In this document: positions 11,510-21,402 of the stretch, piece by piece
Layout: the number at the start of each line of letters is the position of its first letter
Numbering within the stretch: the stretch's first letter is position 1
Assembly (NCBI GenBank): GCA_023212725.1
Contig: JALBYF010000053.1
Span: 62,001-126,000 of the forward strand
DNA length: 64,000 bases
Direction of reading: 5' to 3'
Source: Tranzscheliella williamsii
Lineage: Eukaryota; Basidiomycota; Ustilaginomycetes; Ustilaginales; Ustilaginaceae
Program-made: the position numbers and the translations under genes
The notes under the pieces: generated by a model
Told to the model about the DNA's origin: nothing
The model's database searches: none
What the model saw: the letters and a program-made list of their open reading frames with translations, nothing else

Positions 11510-12550
11510 ATGGCGGGGACCAAGTTTGCGTATGTGCGCAACTTCGAGCTGCCGGACAGCGTGATACCGGAGACGTACATGGTGGTGCGGGTGGACGGCA
11601 AGGGGTTCCACAAGTTTTCGCAGGCGCATGGGTTCGCGAAGCCGAACGATGCGGCGGCGCTGGAGCTTATGAACGAGGCGGGGCGGCATGTGATGGAGGC
11701 GCTCAAGGGGGAGGCGGCGCTGGCGTTTGGCGAGAGTGACGAGTACAGTTTTCTGCTGCGCCGCTCGTGCATGCTCTACCGGCGCCGCACCAGCAAGATC
11801 ACCACGCACATTGTCTCGCTCTTCACCGCCGCCTACGTGTGGCACTGGCCGCGCTTCTTCCCCGCCACTCCCCTCGCCTACCCGCCCAGCTTCGACGCAC
11901 GGCTGGTCGTCTACCCCTCCCAGCGCACCGTCCGCGACTACTTCAGCTGGCGCCAGGCAGACACCCACATCAACAACCTCTACAACACCACCTTCTGGGC
12001 CCTCGTCCTCCACGCAGGCCTCACCGAGCGCGACGCCACCATGCATCTCCAGTCCACCGTCTCCGCCGACAAGCACGAAATCCTCTACTCCCGCTTCGGC
12101 ATCAACTACGACCGCCTCCCCGCCATCTTCCGCAAGGGCTCCATCCTCGTCTGGGCCGCCGCCCCGCCCGCCGACACCCCCCACGAACGGCCTCAGGACG
12201 TACCACTAGCGGAGCTATCAGTGGCAGAGTCAGCGGCACAATCCGCCGACACACACGGCGCCGACACGCACGACGCCGTGCTGGCCAACAAGAAGGACGA
12301 GCGGCTGCGGCTCAAGATCGAACGCAAGCGCGCCGCCAAGGACGCCAAGAAGCAGGAGAAGAGCGAGAAAAAGGCGCAGCTCGCCACGCTCCGCACGCTC
12401 CACTGCGACCTGATTGGCGACGAGTTCTGGGCGCCCGCAGCCGCCGCGCCGCGAGTGGAGCCGCCCGCGAACAGCGCGGCCGGCCAGCCATGGACCGACC
12501 CAGCACGGACAGAGGGCGCCGGTCTTGGTGCATCTGTATTTCTAGAGTAA
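11510..12550 (+). CDS. THG1: tRNA-His guanylyltransferase
   Basis: 346 residues from the first in-frame ATG (the open frame extends upstream to a TTG at 11384, which I reject). Thg1 adds the essential G(-1) to the 5' end of tRNA-His by 3'-5' polymerisation. Visible hallmarks: YVRNFE (8-13), the metal-binding VDGKGFHKF with D29, the second carboxylate pair GESDEYSF with D77/E78, the SLFTAAYV segment and HINNLYNT. Numbering of D29 and D77/E78 is almost identical to yeast and human enzymes. A charged C-terminal extension with a Lys/Arg/Ala-rich helix (about 255-305) makes it longer than the 237-residue yeast protein. It converges on the ferric reductase gene with only 49 bp between stop codons. 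Confidence 0.95.
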   Translation: MAGTKFAYVRNFELPDSVIPETYMVVRVDGKGFHKFSQAHGFAKPNDAAALELMNEAGRHVMEALKGEAALAFGESDEYSFLLRRSCMLYRRRTSKITTHIVSLFTAAYVWHWPRFFPATPLAYPPSFDARLVVYPSQRTVRDYFSWRQADTHINNLYNTTFWALVLHAGLTERDATMHLQSTVSADKHEILYSRFGINYDRLPAIFRKGSILVWAAAPPADTPHERPQDVPLAELSVAESAAQSADTHGADTHDAVLANKKDERLRLKIERKRAAKDAKKQEKSEKKAQLATLRTLHCDLIGDEFWAPAAAAPRVEPPANSAAGQPWTDPARTEGAGLGASVFLE

Positions 12551-12599
12551 TTGCCGCGGCGCGCTATGCATGCGGTGCAGGGATGTCTATGTGCGCGGG

Positions 12600-14381
12600 C
12601 TACCAGTCAAACGCCTCGGTGTGGAGGTAGAGCTCCTTGGCGGGCGTGGCGCCGCGGAGGATGTGGGTCCACTGCAGGCGGGCGACGGTGTGGGCTGTTT
12701 CGTTTAGCATCGATGCCGGGCCGCAGACGGCGACGGCGGTGGTGCGCGCGGCGGTGGTGGTGACAAAGTGGGTGACCAGTTCGGCGATGGCGGCGCGGGA
12801 GGCGTGCATGGTGACGAGCGATGGGAGCTGTTGGGGCTTCTCGGGCGCGTCCTCGCGGCAGTAGACGTCGAGGCGGACGGCGAGGCCGAGGGCGAGGAGA
12901 TGCTCGAGGAGCGGGAGGAGCTGCGGGGCGAGCGCGGCGTAGAGGGCGTGGGTCTGGACGCACCAGACGACAGCGACGGTGCGCGTGAGCGGCGCGCGGA
13001 TCGTGCCGGCGCGCGCGCAGACGTCCATCAGCGCCGCCACCACCGACGTCACCCCAGCCCCGCCCGCCACCATCAGCACCGCGTGGTACGCCCCTGCACG
13101 CAGCGGCGTCCCGTACGGCCCGTCCAGCGCCACCGTCACCTCCCCCGCCCCCCGCGCCCACAGCGCCCCCGTAAGCCCCGCCCGCGCCTTAAAGTAAAAG
13201 TCCAGATACGACTCGGCATTGCCATCCGCCGACGCCAGATTCGTCACCGTAAACGGATGCGTCTGGTACGGCGAACCGCGGCTCAGCCCGGGGAAGCGCA
13301 CAAAAAAGTGCTGCCCCGCCCGCCACGAAACCGGCGCGCGCACCTCGAGCCGCATCAGCCGCTCGCCCTCCTCGACCAGCGAAAGCCGCGCCTTGAGCCC
13401 CACAAACCCGCTGATCCGCAGCGAGTTGGCAAACTTGAACAGCACGTGGAAGCCCCACACCCCGACCGAGGGCCACAGCCACGCCCACGACGACAGCAGA
13501 TCGCGCGTGTGCATGAAGTAGAAGACGAGGAAAAGGACTACCGAGACGACGTGCTGCAGCACGAAAAACTCGTACGACATCCGCCGGAAGACGCCGAACG
13601 ACGAGCAGACCAACCAGGCGTAGAACGCCAGCGCCACGGTCCCCGTCCACCAGACTGGGTCGTAGTAGAACCACGCCTTGAGGTTGCTCATCCCTCCGTC
13701 GTGGACCGGCTGCCAAAGAAAGGGGATGGTATGGACCAGTGCGAAGAAGAGAATCACCCGCGCCGTCCACTGGTGGTAGATCTGGAGCTTTTCGTGGCTG
13801 ATGCCCGTGAGAAAAGTGAGCGGGTTGAACTTGAGGCCGAAGCAGAAGAGGAAGGGGACCATGGCGTTGGCGATCATGCCGGCACGGACGCCGAGTGGGG
13901 TGCTGCCCCAGACGGCGGCTGGACGGTAGTAGGGCGTGACGGCGAAGCACCAGATGGTGAAGCCGATGGTGGGCAGCGCCAGGGTGAGGATGCTGCCGAG
14001 CGGTGGGAAGCGGTGCGCCGAGACGAGCTCGTGGAGGACCGATCGGCGGGCGAGGAGCGTCTTGGGGCGGTAGTACCCGACGCCGCGGGCGACGGCAGCG
14101 ATGGTGGTGTAGCCTGGCGCTGCGACGACCGCGTTGGCAAGCGCATGCCGCGGGCTGTGCCGCAGGCGCGCGACGAGATGCCGCGCCACCGCCACCCCGA
14201 CGAGCGCGAGCAGGACCCAGGTGACAATGCGGCTGTACTTGTCCATCTCGTAGTAGCTGTCGTGCCCCGCCATGGCCGCGATCTTCAGCGCCGACGGCGG
14301 GCGACACTCGGGACCCACCATCCCCGGCTTCCACACGCATCCGGGCGCCTCCTTGTGTCTCTTGACCCAGATCGATCCCAT
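12600..14381 (-). CDS. Ferric/cupric reductase transmembrane component (FRE/NOX family)
   Basis: 593 residues if started at the ATG at 14381; the frame is open further upstream but only to a GTG. A second ATG at 14273 (in a GCCATGG context) would give 557 residues. It has several transmembrane helices with the paired heme-ligand histidines in YHQWTARVILFFALVH and in LQHVVSVVLFLVFYFMH, then an FAD-binding HPFTVTN motif and an NADPH-binding GGAGVTS loop. The C-terminal ELYLHTEAFDW is typical of the family. It reduces Fe3+ or Cu2+ at the plasma membrane before uptake. No iron permease or oxidase gene lies nearby, so a high-affinity uptake role is not shown by context. Confidence 0.9.
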   Translation of the reverse strand: MGSIWVKRHKEAPGCVWKPGMVGPECRPPSALKIAAMAGHDSYYEMDKYSRIVTWVLLALVGVAVARHLVARLRHSPRHALANAVVAAPGYTTIAAVARGVGYYRPKTLLARRSVLHELVSAHRFPPLGSILTLALPTIGFTIWCFAVTPYYRPAAVWGSTPLGVRAGMIANAMVPFLFCFGLKFNPLTFLTGISHEKLQIYHQWTARVILFFALVHTIPFLWQPVHDGGMSNLKAWFYYDPVWWTGTVALAFYAWLVCSSFGVFRRMSYEFFVLQHVVSVVLFLVFYFMHTRDLLSSWAWLWPSVGVWGFHVLFKFANSLRISGFVGLKARLSLVEEGERLMRLEVRAPVSWRAGQHFFVRFPGLSRGSPYQTHPFTVTNLASADGNAESYLDFYFKARAGLTGALWARGAGEVTVALDGPYGTPLRAGAYHAVLMVAGGAGVTSVVAALMDVCARAGTIRAPLTRTVAVVWCVQTHALYAALAPQLLPLLEHLLALGLAVRLDVYCREDAPEKPQQLPSLVTMHASRAAIAELVTHFVTTTAARTTAVAVCGPASMLNETAHTVARLQWTHILRGATPAKELYLHTEAFDW

Positions 14382-15064
14382 CTTGCCGGCTCGGGTCCTG
14401 GTTTCTGCAAAGCGCGCCTGCCAAACGGGTAACCGTCCTTCTCGCCCGCCTTTTGTACTCGGTCGTGGGCAGGTCACCGCAAGCTTTCGCGCCGCAATTG
14501 GTGGGGCGGAGCGAGCGTCGCCCGACCGGCATCTCTGCACCTCTACCACGCTCGGACTCCTCAGCAAGCTCAGTGCCCGCCGCAAAAAGGCTCCGCGCCC
14601 CACCACGAAACGCTCCGAAGGAGCAAAACGCGCCGAGCCCAGCGACTTCGACCTAACATGCTGTTCCGCCTCGATCCATGAACACCTCACCGGATCGTAT
14701 CAGCCCCTCATCAACGGACGGCGCGGATGTCTCGATCCATGTCTACCTGCCCCTGACGCCGTGATGCGCGGCAGGCGCGCGTTTGCCAAGGATTCGCATG
14801 CGCCAACGCTCCGACCGTGCCTGCACGGGCTGGGGCCGCCTCGGCTGGCCTGCCTGCACAGCGTGGGCCTCAGCGCTCTCCTTACGAACCGGCCCACGCA
14901 CTGAAACGACAGAACTGGAACACCACAGACTCGCGAGCCGCGGAGACCGTTGCTTGGCTTCGGGCTATGAAGGGTTTGCATTGCGTGACGAGACAATGTC
15001 GAGGCAACACCACGACGCTGGTCTAGAGGATGGCGCTGGTGGTGCTCGCTCGACGGCGAGCAGC
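14382..15064. other. Intergenic region, ferric reductase promoter
   Basis: Holds the upstream region of the ferric reductase gene and the 3' flank of the complex I gene, both on the minus strand. No clear TATA element was seen. I looked for GATA-factor sites (which control iron genes in smuts) and found no convincing cluster. Confidence 0.4.
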
Positions 15065-16310
15065 TCAGTCGAGGACGTGGTATTTGGGCTTCTTCAGTCG
15101 AGCTCCGCCGGTCTCGAGCGGCTGCTCGAACCGAGTGGTGGGTCGGTACCTCCTCAGATAGATAGCAAGCGTCTCCTCGAGCGTGTCTGGCGTCATGGCG
15201 AGGTCTGCCCAGCTTTTGGTGCCGGGAGCATCGGGCTTGTCGTCCAGGTAACGTCGCTCGACCTCGTCCGGAGAGATCATCGGCCACCAGGCCAGGTCAC
15301 CCACCTTGGCCGCCAGCTTGAACATCCACTTGGGCGTGTTCAGTCCGGGCTTGACCAGCGAGGTGAACGTCAGAGACTCGACGAGCTGCAGAATCTCGAT
15401 CGTGGTGTACTCCTTTGGCCCGCCCAGCGAGAAAGTGGCGTCCATCGAAGTGTTGTCCGCCTCTAGCATCTTCTCCAGCGCCTGTGCAACGTCGAGCGAG
15501 TGGACCGGTCGCATCCTGGTCCGGCCGTAGTTGACCCGCCATGAGTAAGGGTAGGTCGCCATCTGGTTCAAGAACCGGTCTTCGTGGCCCCACATGGTAC
15601 CGGGTCGGACGATCGTGGCGCCTTCAAACGCTCGCTTCACTGCCTCTTCACCTTCCGCCTTGGATCGCAGAAAGGCAGACGGCGAGTTGGGATCGGCATT
15701 CAGGTGAGAGACGTGGATGAACCTTCCGACTCCAGCGGACTCGGCGATCTGCGCGATGCGATGAGCGCCTGTGACGTGGACATCGTTAAAGGTAAAGTTC
15801 TTGGTCTCGTAGTGTCGACCCGTAAGGTTGTATACGGCATCAGAGTGTCGGAGGCATTCTTCGATCTGTTGGTCATTCCTCAAGTCCCACTCCAGGGGCA
15901 CGACCTGGCCTAGATCACCCATCACCTTGAGATGCCGCTTCTCGTCCTCGTCGCGGTAGGGTACAACCACCTGCGTGCCCTTCTGCGACAAACGGTTGAC
16001 TAGGTATCGGCCGAGGAAGCCGGTGCAGCCAAAGACCGTGACAACATGGCCCGAGACCGAGGAGCTGCCAAGCCGATAGGAGAACAGAGGGCGACAAGTC
16101 AGAAGGGGCGTCCAAACCGATCAGACCGAGCGGATCTACTCACCGGCCACCTCCGTAGGGACCAGCCTTGAGGATGGGCTGCCCCGTCTTGCGGTTGATG
16201 GTAAGGTCGTGGACGCTTCGTGCCTGCACGGCCTGAGCGCCTCGAAAGACGGCGTTTCGCGCCTCCTGCCGCACGACCGCAGCTGCACTAGTGCCAACGA
16301 GATGAACCAT
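15065..16310 (-). CDS. NADH:ubiquinone oxidoreductase 39/40 kDa subunit (NDUFA9 family)
   Basis: Two exons: 16310-16144 and 16064-15065, separated by a 79-bp intron (GTGAGT...GGCAG). Together they encode 388 residues. The splice restores the conserved run GGGRSSVSGHVVTVFG, followed by the dinucleotide-binding GCTGFLGRYLVNRL. The N-terminus (MVHLVGTSAAAVVRQEAR) is basic and Ala-rich, as expected for a mitochondrial presequence. Further family features are the HVSHLNADPNSPS and PGTMWGHEDRFLN segments. It is an accessory, atypical short-chain dehydrogenase-like subunit of respiratory complex I that binds NADPH. A CACGTG box lies 225 bp upstream. Confidence 0.95.
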
Positions 16311-16700
16311 CCTGCCTGGCCTTGCTGTCCGCGAGGAGTGCCGAAAGGTGCAATGAAAGGTGGTGTGGATATGCCAGTCCCCAAGCTGCGTGCAAAGTTG
16401 ATGAATAGCTGATCCAGGATTGGTCAGACCGACGTCGATGCTCAGAATCTCAAAGTGCCTCATTTCCGCCTTTGGTGTTCGCATGCGATCACCAATTCGA
16501 CTCTCGCCTGTCTTCCCGCTTATTCTTCTGCCAGAGCACGTGACACATCACTCGTGCGGGTCAGTCTGCTCCTACACTGTTTTGGCCCCGGACAGCAACT
16601 GAGGCAGGCAACATGCTCGGTCTCAGCTCTCACGGAAGACACAGACCATGACTACGACCGAGAGTCGCCAAGAAGAGTACGCGGCGTGTTGTTAGTGACG
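16311..16700. other. Promoter of the complex I subunit gene
   Basis: About 390 bp between the stop of the DNA glycosylase gene and the start of the complex I gene, both on the minus strand. It contains a CACGTG(AC) palindrome at 16537-16542, a bHLH-type binding site. Nothing else stands out. Confidence 0.5.
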
Positions 16701-18152
16701 TTAGGTATCGACAAGGGACCAGAGAAACATGCAAGCTACGGAGCGATACGGTTGCCAGCTTTGGGCCAGAGCCCTCATCTCGTCTGGACTGAGATACTGT
16801 CCCCCCTTGATCTTGTTGCCATTGGCACGAGACTGCAGGACCTGGCGACATAGCCCATGCTCATTAGAGATGAGGTGGTCTAGACTTTGGGCAGGTGCGT
16901 TCGCCGTGTCGAAGGCTGGTTGCGGCTTGGGCATCACCTCGGTTTGCGCAAGCATCGGCGCTTCGTTGCCAGCGGCATCCGTGGGTTCGACCGGAGCGTC
17001 AGGCTTTGTCGCCTCCCTACCGTTCTCGAATGGTGCTGAGGCTTTGGCTTCGGCTTGTTGATCCTTCTCTTGTCCTGGCTTGCGCTTCTTGACGCTGATC
17101 TTGACGCCACGCGAGTCGCTCAGGAAAAAGTTAATTAATCCTTTCTGGATGCCCAGATCCCCGCAGGGAAGGATATCCGGCTTTCTCATGGCGAACATGA
17201 GGATCATCTCGCTCGTCCACCTTGCTACCCCTTTGATCTTGCTGAGCTCTGCGACACATGCCTCTTCGTCTTCGAGCTCGAGAATCTGGCGGATGTCCAG
17301 CCTGCCGTCAACGAGGCGGCCCGCCAGATCTTTGACGTATTTGATCTTGGCAAACGAGAGACCAGCAGCTCGGAGGTCGGCGTCCGAGGTTCTCAGCACC
17401 ATCAACGGGGTGGGGAAGGGCCATGATTCGCGAGGATATGCGACAAAGTCGGGCTTCTCGGGCATCTGGTCCGGGAAGAAGTGGCGACAAAACTTGTACA
17501 GGACAGAGCGTGCGGCTAGCCACGAGATTTGCTGGCCTAGGATGGACGTTGTTATGGTCTCGAACAGGTTGAGCTCCTTCAACTTCGAATCGGCCGAGTC
17601 GGACGCGCACCGTATCGCCTCCTCGTAGCATCGGATGGGAACGGATTGAAAGAGCTTTTCGAAACGAGGGTCAACCGTACAGAGGTGCTCGCGAGCGGCG
17701 TCCAGGTCGAACGGCAAGGTGGGGAACTGGATCGTTGTTCGAGGCAGGCAGTCTTCCTCGCAAGCATGAGCAGGGATGACAAAGGGCTCTTCGGCGACTT
17801 TGGCGCTGGCTGCCTTCTTGGGCGCAGGTCGCTTGCCTTCCTGAGGAGCATCGGATACCGTCCTTGACCGCTTCTTCGGACTTGTACGGCTATCTGCAGC
17901 GGCTTGGGAAGCCGGACTGTTCAGAGCGCCATCTGTGGCAGACCTCGCCAAACTTCGCTTCCCCACCGCGGCGGTGGCAAGGCTCGGCTTGATGGAGGGC
18001 CCGAAGGATGCGGCAATCGACGTGAGCGGCGTCGCAGAGCGAGACCTAGTGATGACCATGATCGACACCAGCTGCCACTTTCCCAGTAGCTCTTGCTGCA
18101 GAGTGGTAGCAAGGTACTGCAAGTCAAGGCGAGATGGTGCTGAGGTTGCCAT
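16701..18152 (-). CDS. DNA-3-methyladenine glycosylase, AlkA/Mag1 (HhH-GPD) family
   Basis: 483 residues from the ATG at 18152. A second ATG at residue 32 (18059), with A at -3, is equally plausible and would give 452. It removes alkylated purines to start base-excision repair in the nucleus. The core is recognisable by SILGQQISWLAARSVLYKF, the helix-hairpin-helix LSKIKGVARWTSEMIL, and the catalytic aspartate in LPCGDLGIQKG (D332), about 20 residues after the hairpin. The N-terminal 110 residues are basic and Ser/Ala-rich with KKRSR, probably nuclear targeting. A Lys/Glu/Pro-rich insertion (about 350-420) interrupts the final helices, which resume at YLSPDEMRALAQSWQPYRS. Confidence 0.93.
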   Translation of the reverse strand: MATSAPSRLDLQYLATTLQQELLGKWQLVSIMVITRSRSATPLTSIAASFGPSIKPSLATAAVGKRSLARSATDGALNSPASQAAADSRTSPKKRSRTVSDAPQEGKRPAPKKAASAKVAEEPFVIPAHACEEDCLPRTTIQFPTLPFDLDAAREHLCTVDPRFEKLFQSVPIRCYEEAIRCASDSADSKLKELNLFETITTSILGQQISWLAARSVLYKFCRHFFPDQMPEKPDFVAYPRESWPFPTPLMVLRTSDADLRAAGLSFAKIKYVKDLAGRLVDGRLDIRQILELEDEEACVAELSKIKGVARWTSEMILMFAMRKPDILPCGDLGIQKGLINFFLSDSRGVKISVKKRKPGQEKDQQAEAKASAPFENGREATKPDAPVEPTDAAGNEAPMLAQTEVMPKPQPAFDTANAPAQSLDHLISNEHGLCRQVLQSRANGNKIKGGQYLSPDEMRALAQSWQPYRSVACMFLWSLVDT

Positions 18153-18985
18153 ATGCGTATGCCATCCGAAAGGTATGGTTTGGATTGCCGTGTGGAGCCA
18201 AGACGAAACTCAGCCATATCCTTTCACGGCCGACAGAAACCGAGTCCCATTTTCTGTGCAGCTCGAAAAGTCCCAAAGGCACGTCTTTCCGACTGCGGCT
18301 TGGAAGGTGAAGTACAAGATTTGACGGCACAAGACCGGCGAGCCTGGTCGTGGCAATGCCTCCTACTGTCACACACCACAACGAGGAACATTGGTGCTTC
18401 AGCGGGAGAAGTATCATGTTGCACAGAGTAGCTTGTGAGTGTTGGAGGTATTGCTTGTCACGACAGCAGCAAGAATCAAAGACGCAGGGCAGACCTTTGC
18501 ACACTGTTCTATTTCTCAATTGACATTGATGATAATGTCCCAATATCAGCTGCTTAAGTTTTCAACTGGTATTAATACCTTTTCATTGCGCCCTTTTTTA
18601 TGTCGTAATCGTCTGTTTTGCTTGTAAAGATCAAGATGAAAGCTGCTTCTGATATGTATTCGACGGAGGTGACTATCGTTTGTAACAGACAGAGAAAGGG
18701 GAAATTGAAAAAATGGCGGCGCTTCTCGCCGAGGTAAAGAAGCTAGATAGAGAACCCAATTGGCAAAGGTTTGGTGGGTACGAAACGCTGGTTTGCGTCC
18801 AAGATCTTCTTGCTGGTATAGCAACCATCTAGGACCACCCACCACCATCTCGACCTTGGCGCCCCCTCCGTTGTCCCCTCGACACGGAATCCTCGATCTA
18901 CGGGAAAAGCTTTTCACTGGTTTCAGCCTTCGCATCCATCAAAACCAGTCCCGCTCGTTCATCTTTTGAGTTCCTGTCGCCCAGC
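18153..18985. other. Divergent promoter region, DNA glycosylase / eIF3e
   Basis: 833 bp between divergent starts. It includes an unusually AT-rich patch (about 18530-18640, with ATTAATACC and TTTTTTATG) in this G+C-rich window and pyrimidine runs before the eIF3e start. No TATA box is placed clearly for either gene. Confidence 0.5.
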
Positions 18986-20608
18986 ATGTCGGAGAAGTAC
19001 GACCTCACACAGACCCTTCTGCCTTACCTCGACAGGCATCTGGGTCTCCCCCTCCTTTCTCACCTTGCTGGCAGCGGCGTCTTTTCCGAGACCGACATCG
19101 CAAAGGCTCAGTATGAGCTGGCCAAGAACACCTCCATGGTGGACTACGCCCTCCAGCTGCACGAGCAGGCCTATCCTAACCAGCCCGCCCCTGAGGAGAT
19201 CGAGAAGCAGCGAGAGAATGCTATTGCGCTGAACGACAAGCTTGGCAGCGAAGTCGACCACGTGCTGAATGTCATTCAGGATCCCAGCGTTGCCTCTGCG
19301 TTGAAGCAGGACAAGACGCAGAACTTGCAGTGGCTCGAAGAAAAGTACAACCTCACCGTCGAGCAGATCAACGCTCTTTACCGATATGGTTACTTCCAGT
19401 TCAACTGCGGTAACTACGGCGACGCTTCCTCGTATCTGTACCATTTCCGCGTGCTATCAACTGACCCGGTCCTGACCATGAGCTCTCATTGGGGTAAGCT
19501 AGCCAGTGATATCCTCGTTGGAGAGTGGGAGCAGGCGTTGGGCGAGCTGAAGCTGCTGCGAGAACAGATCGACTCGTCTGCTGCCCACGCCACCTCCTCT
19601 TTCGGTCAGCCGTCTACCTCGAACGGCGTGTCGCAGTCGGATGACCTGACCCAGGAGGGTCTGTTGAAGAAGCGAGCATGGTTGCTCCACTGGGCTCTTT
19701 TCCTCTTTTTCAACCACCCCGCCGGCCGTGAGCAGCTGGTGGAGATGTTCTTGTCGCCTGTTTACCTCAACACGATTCAGACCTCTTGCTGGTGGCTGCT
19801 TCGATACGTTGTCGCAGCTCTTCTTCTGTCGCGCCGAACCACCCGGGTTTACATGGTGCAGCAGCCCGCGGCGGCGACCATGATGGCATCGGCCGCTGGC
19901 CCGAACGTGAACAAGGTGACCCCGCAACAAGCCATGAAGGACCTCGTCAACATTATCGACTCCGAGTCGTACCGCCTTGCTGGCACCGACCCGATTGTCG
20001 ACTTTCTCTCCAAGCTGTATGTTGACTTTGACTTTGACGCTGCACAGGAGCAGCTGATCCTGGCGGAAGAAATGGCCTCGCAAGACTTTTTCCTGACCGA
20101 CTTCAAGCAGGAGCTTGTAGAGGCATGCCGCGTGGCGATCTCGGAAGCCTACTGCCGTATCCACTCCAAGGTGGACATTGCCGACCTTGTGAAGCGGCTG
20201 AACCTTTCCAAGGAGGATGGCGAAAAGTGGATTGTCAACCTGGTGCGAGACACGCGGGCGGACGCCAAGATCGACTTCAAGGAGGGCATGGTCTTTATGA
20301 ACCCGACGCACCCGCCGATCTACCAGACTGTGATCGAAAAGACCCGAGGTTTCACCTTCCGAACCTCGGCCATGGGCACTGCCATCGACCGCAAGGCGCA
20401 CCCGTCTTCGTTCAACAACAACACGCACAACCTGAATGGCAACGATAAGCGGGGCGGCCACGGCGGCCGCGGTGGACGTGGAGGCCAGCGGAACCAGGGC
20501 GGCCAGCGCGACCGCTCGCAAGCACAGGGCCAGGACGGCAAGAGGGACGGCGACGCTGCGCCAGGCTCCGATAGCCACCAAGCACCCCAACCCATCGCCG
20601 CAGCATAA
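18986..20608 (+). CDS. Eukaryotic translation initiation factor 3 subunit E (Int6)
   Basis: 540 residues, intronless, ATG in CAGCATGTC context. The N-terminus YDLTQTLLPYLDRHLGLPLL, the segment LQWLEEKYNLT and the WLLHWALFLFFNHPAGRE region are characteristic of eIF3e/INT6, a PCI-domain scaffold of the eIF3 complex that binds the 40S subunit. The PCI/winged-helix part lies near residues 250-430. Compared with the 445-residue human protein it carries a C-terminal extension with RGG-type repeats (GGHGGRGGRGG) and Gln/Arg-rich sequence, likely RNA-binding. The gene is transcribed away from the DNA glycosylase gene. Confidence 0.95.
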   Translation: MSEKYDLTQTLLPYLDRHLGLPLLSHLAGSGVFSETDIAKAQYELAKNTSMVDYALQLHEQAYPNQPAPEEIEKQRENAIALNDKLGSEVDHVLNVIQDPSVASALKQDKTQNLQWLEEKYNLTVEQINALYRYGYFQFNCGNYGDASSYLYHFRVLSTDPVLTMSSHWGKLASDILVGEWEQALGELKLLREQIDSSAAHATSSFGQPSTSNGVSQSDDLTQEGLLKKRAWLLHWALFLFFNHPAGREQLVEMFLSPVYLNTIQTSCWWLLRYVVAALLLSRRTTRVYMVQQPAAATMMASAAGPNVNKVTPQQAMKDLVNIIDSESYRLAGTDPIVDFLSKLYVDFDFDAAQEQLILAEEMASQDFFLTDFKQELVEACRVAISEAYCRIHSKVDIADLVKRLNLSKEDGEKWIVNLVRDTRADAKIDFKEGMVFMNPTHPPIYQTVIEKTRGFTFRTSAMGTAIDRKAHPSSFNNNTHNLNGNDKRGGHGGRGGRGGQRNQGGQRDRSQAQGQDGKRDGDAAPGSDSHQAPQPIAAA

Positions 20609-21402
20609 TCGCCACCTCCCCGCGCCGTCTCCACTAGCGGCCTGCATGTCGTAGGCCGTGTCGCCCCTTTGCTACCCTCCCTCTCCCCACAAAAGTGGAG
20701 ATGCAGACTTGTCTTGCTGAGCTCGCGTCCCGGCACGCCCTGCTCGCCGACTCACTCGCAGTGCCGCATCTCGCCTCTGCAGGTCTACCACGGCCTGGCC
20801 TCCTTGTAGATTACATAGCCTTGTGTCCACTGCGTTCCTCCGTTGCACACAATGTTCTTCCTCCTTGCGTCGCTATGCTCGGTTTGTCATCGCTGCCTGC
20901 GAGCCCATCTGCTGTGGCCATGCAGGACAGAACAGCGGCCAGCGTTTCAGAGGCAGCCACTGTGACTGTGACTGTGACCTTTGCCGCCGTTTCGCCGTCG
21001 GCATGTTAGATCCGTCACAGACGCTTTCGCGATCTCAGCTATGGCGCTTATCCATACGAACCGATATCGGAGCAGGCTCGTCCGAGGATGCATGAATCCG
21101 GACGGGGACCAAGTCAGGAATGAGGCCAGAGAGCCGGGCGGACGCAGCCGTTCGATGGAAGCAGGCGGCCGCGGAGTGAGAAGAGGATGCCGGCTCGCGC
21201 GCAGGGCGATAAGCGCGCGCTCCTCGACGGACGTCCTCGCCGCGGCCGCATCGGGCGCCTGCATGTGCTTCGAAAAGTGATAGCATCTACCCCCACCGAC
21301 ACCGTCCGCGTCGGCTCGTTGCCATCCTCCCTTGCCAGCTTACCGTGAGGACCTGCATGCACGGTTTTTGCGATTAGGGTCGAAGACAGCAACGAGCAGG
21401 CC
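20609..21402. other. Intergenic region before the MFS transporter gene
   Basis: About 800 bp between two plus-strand genes. It contains a near-perfect CTGTGA tandem at 20958-20979. Small reading frames here lack codon bias and are rejected. Confidence 0.45.
20958..20979. repeat. TGACTG-type tandem motif
   Basis: Three and a half consecutive CTGTGA units (CACTGTGACTGTGACTGTGACC) 425-445 bp upstream of the MFS transporter start. The same short motif recurs in several other intergenic regions of this window. Confidence 0.7.

Noticed and set aside
12768..14432. 554-codon frame antisense to the ferric reductase
   Set aside because: It lies wholly opposite a gene with clear heme, FAD and NADPH motifs; its composition (Arg/Gly/Asp/Val/Glu) is what the reverse of a G+C-rich gene gives.
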